Part shown: positions 62,416 through 64,000 of the stretch, one piece after another
How positions within the stretch are numbered: position 1 is the stretch's first letter
How the letters are laid out: every line of letters begins with the position of its first letter
DNA from: Seonamhaeicola sp. ML3
Lineage (GTDB): Bacteria; Bacteroidota; Bacteroidia; Flavobacteriales; Flavobacteriaceae
NCBI RefSeq assembly: GCF_023273855.1
Contig: NZ_CP096884.1
Coordinates: 1,364,001-1,428,000, forward strand
Reading direction: 5' to 3'
DNA length: 64,000 bases
Program-made: the position numbers and the translations under genes
The notes under the pieces: model-generated
The model's database searches: none
Seen by the model: only the letters and a program-made list of their open reading frames with translations
Told to the model about the DNA's origin: nothing

Positions 62416-63606
62416 ATGGCTTGCCAAAGCTGCGCAACTAAAGATGGCCAACCAAAAGGCTGTAAAAACAATGGTACTTGTGGTACAGACAGTTGTAATA
62501 AATTAACTGTTTTCGATTGGTTATCTAACATGTCACTTCCAAGTGGTGAAAAACCATTTAATTGGGTTGAGGTTCGTTATAAAAACGGACGAAAAGAATA
62601 CTACCACAATCCTGAAAATTTAACACTTAGTATTGGCGATATTGTAGCCACACAAGCAAAAGCAGGTCATGACATTGGTATGGTTACGCTTACTGGCGAA
62701 TTGGTTCGCGTACAAATGAAGCGCAAGAATATTCCAGATAATATTGAAGAAGGGCTAAAAATTTATAGAAAAGCCTCTCAAAAAGATATAGATATTTGGC
62801 AGAAAGCCCGTGATAGGGAAGAGCCCATGAAGGTAAAGGCAAGACAGTTTGCGATTGACCTTAAACTATCCATGAAAATTTCTGATATCGAATTTCAAGG
62901 TGATGCCAGTAAAGCCACATTTTATTATACCGCCGAAGAACGTGTGGATTTTAGAGAACTCATTAAAGTTTTTGCGCGCGAGTTTAGAACCCGTATTGAG
63001 ATGAAACAGGTTGGGTTTAGACAAGAGGCGTCAAGATTAGGAGGTATAGGTTCTTGTGGGCGCGAGTTATGTTGTTCTACTTGGTTAACCGATTTCCGTT
63101 CGGTAAGTACATCGGCGGCACGTTATCAGCAATTATCACTAAATCCGCAGAAGTTAGCTGGACAGTGTGGTAAGTTAAAGTGTTGTTTGAATTACGAGTT
63201 AGATACTTATTTAGATGCCTTAAAAGATTTTCCAAAAACTGATACAAAACTCTACACAGAAAAGGGGACGGCTGTTTGCCAAAAAACCGATATTTTCAAA
63301 AGGCACATGTGGTATGCTTATGAAGGTGAGTGGGCCAATTGGCATAAATTAACTACCGATCAAGTACTGGAGATTATAGATTTAAATAAAAATAAAATAA
63401 AAGTAACTAGCCTTGAAGAATATGCATCAGATACAGCAGAAGATACTAAGGCAGAGTTTGAAAACGTTGTAGGTCAAGATAGTTTAACACGCTTTGATAA
63501 TCCAAAGTCCAATAAACGACGTAAAAATAATAGGAACAGAAAGAATAACAGAAATAGAAACAAAAACAGAAGAAAACCTCAAAACGCTAAAAATGCAGCA
63601 AAATAA
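62416..63606 (+). CDS. ricT: RicT-like PSP1-domain protein
   Basis: A 396-residue member of the PSP1/RicT (YaaT) family, which in Bacillus forms an iron-sulfur complex that acts on RNA processing and development. The N-terminal MACQSCATKDGQPKGC is Cys-rich (five Cys in 31 residues). The PSP1 core contains GSCGRELCCSTWL and GQCGKLKCCLNYE, the conserved Cys groups. Unlike Bacillus RicT, the protein ends with about 35 residues rich in Lys, Arg and Asn, which may bind RNA. Its end overlaps gldH by 14 bp. Confidence 0.87.
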   Translation: MACQSCATKDGQPKGCKNNGTCGTDSCNKLTVFDWLSNMSLPSGEKPFNWVEVRYKNGRKEYYHNPENLTLSIGDIVATQAKAGHDIGMVTLTGELVRVQMKRKNIPDNIEEGLKIYRKASQKDIDIWQKARDREEPMKVKARQFAIDLKLSMKISDIEFQGDASKATFYYTAEERVDFRELIKVFAREFRTRIEMKQVGFRQEASRLGGIGSCGRELCCSTWLTDFRSVSTSAARYQQLSLNPQKLAGQCGKLKCCLNYELDTYLDALKDFPKTDTKLYTEKGTAVCQKTDIFKRHMWYAYEGEWANWHKLTTDQVLEIIDLNKNKIKVTSLEEYASDTAEDTKAEFENVVGQDSLTRFDNPKSNKRRKNNRNRKNNRNRNKNRRKPQNAKNAAK

Positions 63607-64000
63607 AATTTGGCTATTTTTTTTAATTGTTTCTTTTGTATTGGTTTCCTGTGATTCAAATCGTGTGTTCGATACATATAAATCTATTCCCAATACTTGG
63701 CATAAAGATTCTGTTGTTAGCTTTAATATTGCGCCTCCAGATTCTACAAATGCCTATAATTTATTTGTTAATCTAAGAAATACCAATGCCTATAAATACA
63801 ACAATTTGTTTTTAATTGTTGAAATGGTTTTCCCCAATGGAAAGACGATTAAAGATACTTTAGAGTACAGGATGGCAGATCCCACGGGTAAGTTGTTAGG
63901 CACAGGATTTACCGATATTAAAGAGAACAAACTTTGGTATAAGGAACATGTGGTTTTTCAAGAAGCTGGCACTTATACTGTTAACATTCAGCAAGCTATG
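63593..64000 (+). CDS. gldH: Gliding motility lipoprotein GldH (5' part)
   Basis: The frame starts at ATG 63593 inside ricT and stays open for 136 codons to the window end, so the gene is cut there. The signal peptide ends VLVSC (lipidated Cys) followed by DSNRVFDTYKSI. The sequence then shows NTWHKDSVVSFNI and NLFVNLRNTNAYKYNNLFL, as in GldH of Flavobacterium, a lipoprotein needed for gliding and type IX secretion. The 14-bp overlap with ricT suggests coupled translation. Confidence 0.88.
   Translation, partial: MQQNKIWLFFLIVSFVLVSCDSNRVFDTYKSIPNTWHKDSVVSFNIAPPDSTNAYNLFVNLRNTNAYKYNNLFLIVEMVFPNGKTIKDTLEYRMADPTGKLLGTGFTDIKENKLWYKEHVVFQEAGTYTVNIQQAM

Overview
The window is chromosomal DNA of a member of the Flavobacteriaceae (Bacteroidota). 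The evidence is the AT-rich composition, matches to the Bacteroidota promoter -7 element TAnnTTTG, genes of the gliding/type IX secretion machinery (SprE/PorW, GldH), Flavobacteriia-type families (DUF4837, DUF6909, DUF4254, DUF4292, DUF5687, DUF6341, DUF6427, HU-CCDC81/SPOR) and an ATP synthase operon without the beta and epsilon genes. Genus and species cannot be named from the sequence alone. I saw no rRNA, tRNA, CRISPR array, prophage or classical insertion sequence.

Layout. 1-7185: envelope and housekeeping genes (lytic transglycosylase, DUF4837 lipoprotein, tatA, M23 peptidase, a bacterial GH3-type enzyme and a DUF6909 protein whose C-terminal third looks like a nucleoside phosphorylase). 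7191-24409: a very AT-rich surface-polysaccharide locus. It holds a Wzz-like protein, an FkbM methyltransferase, GT2 and GT4 glycosyltransferases, a GT-C-like DUF6311 protein with a duplicated C-terminal module, a Wzx flippase, two Wzy/WaaL-like proteins, a DUF1972 rhamnosyltransferase-like protein, a WcaJ-type initiating sugar-phosphate transferase and a convergent CapK/PaaK-like adenylating enzyme. 24562-29422: purD, DUF6341, DUF6427, upp, DUF4254 and a GT9 enzyme. 29441-33897: a PaaE-like flavin/iron-sulfur reductase, divergent from a PadR regulator followed by a broken membrane-protein gene and a DUF5687/ABC transporter pair. 33995-42712: sprE, a bactofilin, atpZ-like, DUF6168-like and atpB-E-F-H-A-G. 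42829-55721: lipoprotein, flippase, dut, a GIY-YIG gene bracketed by palindromic repeats, nucleotidyltransferase, TPR protein, DUF4292, EnvC-like protein, thioesterase, HU/SPOR protein, dprA, trpS and plsC. 55806-59369: an ECF sigma factor with a candidate trans-envelope partner, a lipoprotein and recA. 59672-64000: trhO, a U32-family TrhP-like gene and a ferredoxin in one operon, then ricT and the start of gldH.

The genes cooperate mainly in building the envelope: assembly and export of a polysaccharide (7-24 kb), peptidoglycan turnover (three M23 or transglycosylase proteins) and type IX secretion/gliding (sprE, gldH). The energy-metabolism block (atp) and the translation/tRNA block (trpS, trhO/trhP) are ordinary core genome.

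The most unusual structure is a set of short dispersed palindromes, most of them starting with GTCATT. Copies of one family bracket a small GIY-YIG nuclease gene (45362-45857) as a near-perfect 15-bp direct repeat plus one inverted copy. This resembles a REP/transposase partnership but with a different nuclease family. The other points worth a second look are an operon combining two alternative tRNA U34 hydroxylation enzymes, several genes whose -7 element sits only 5-7 nt before the start codon (leaderless mRNAs), a sigma factor partner that appears to span both membranes, and a doubly mutated gene in the PadR/ABC operon.
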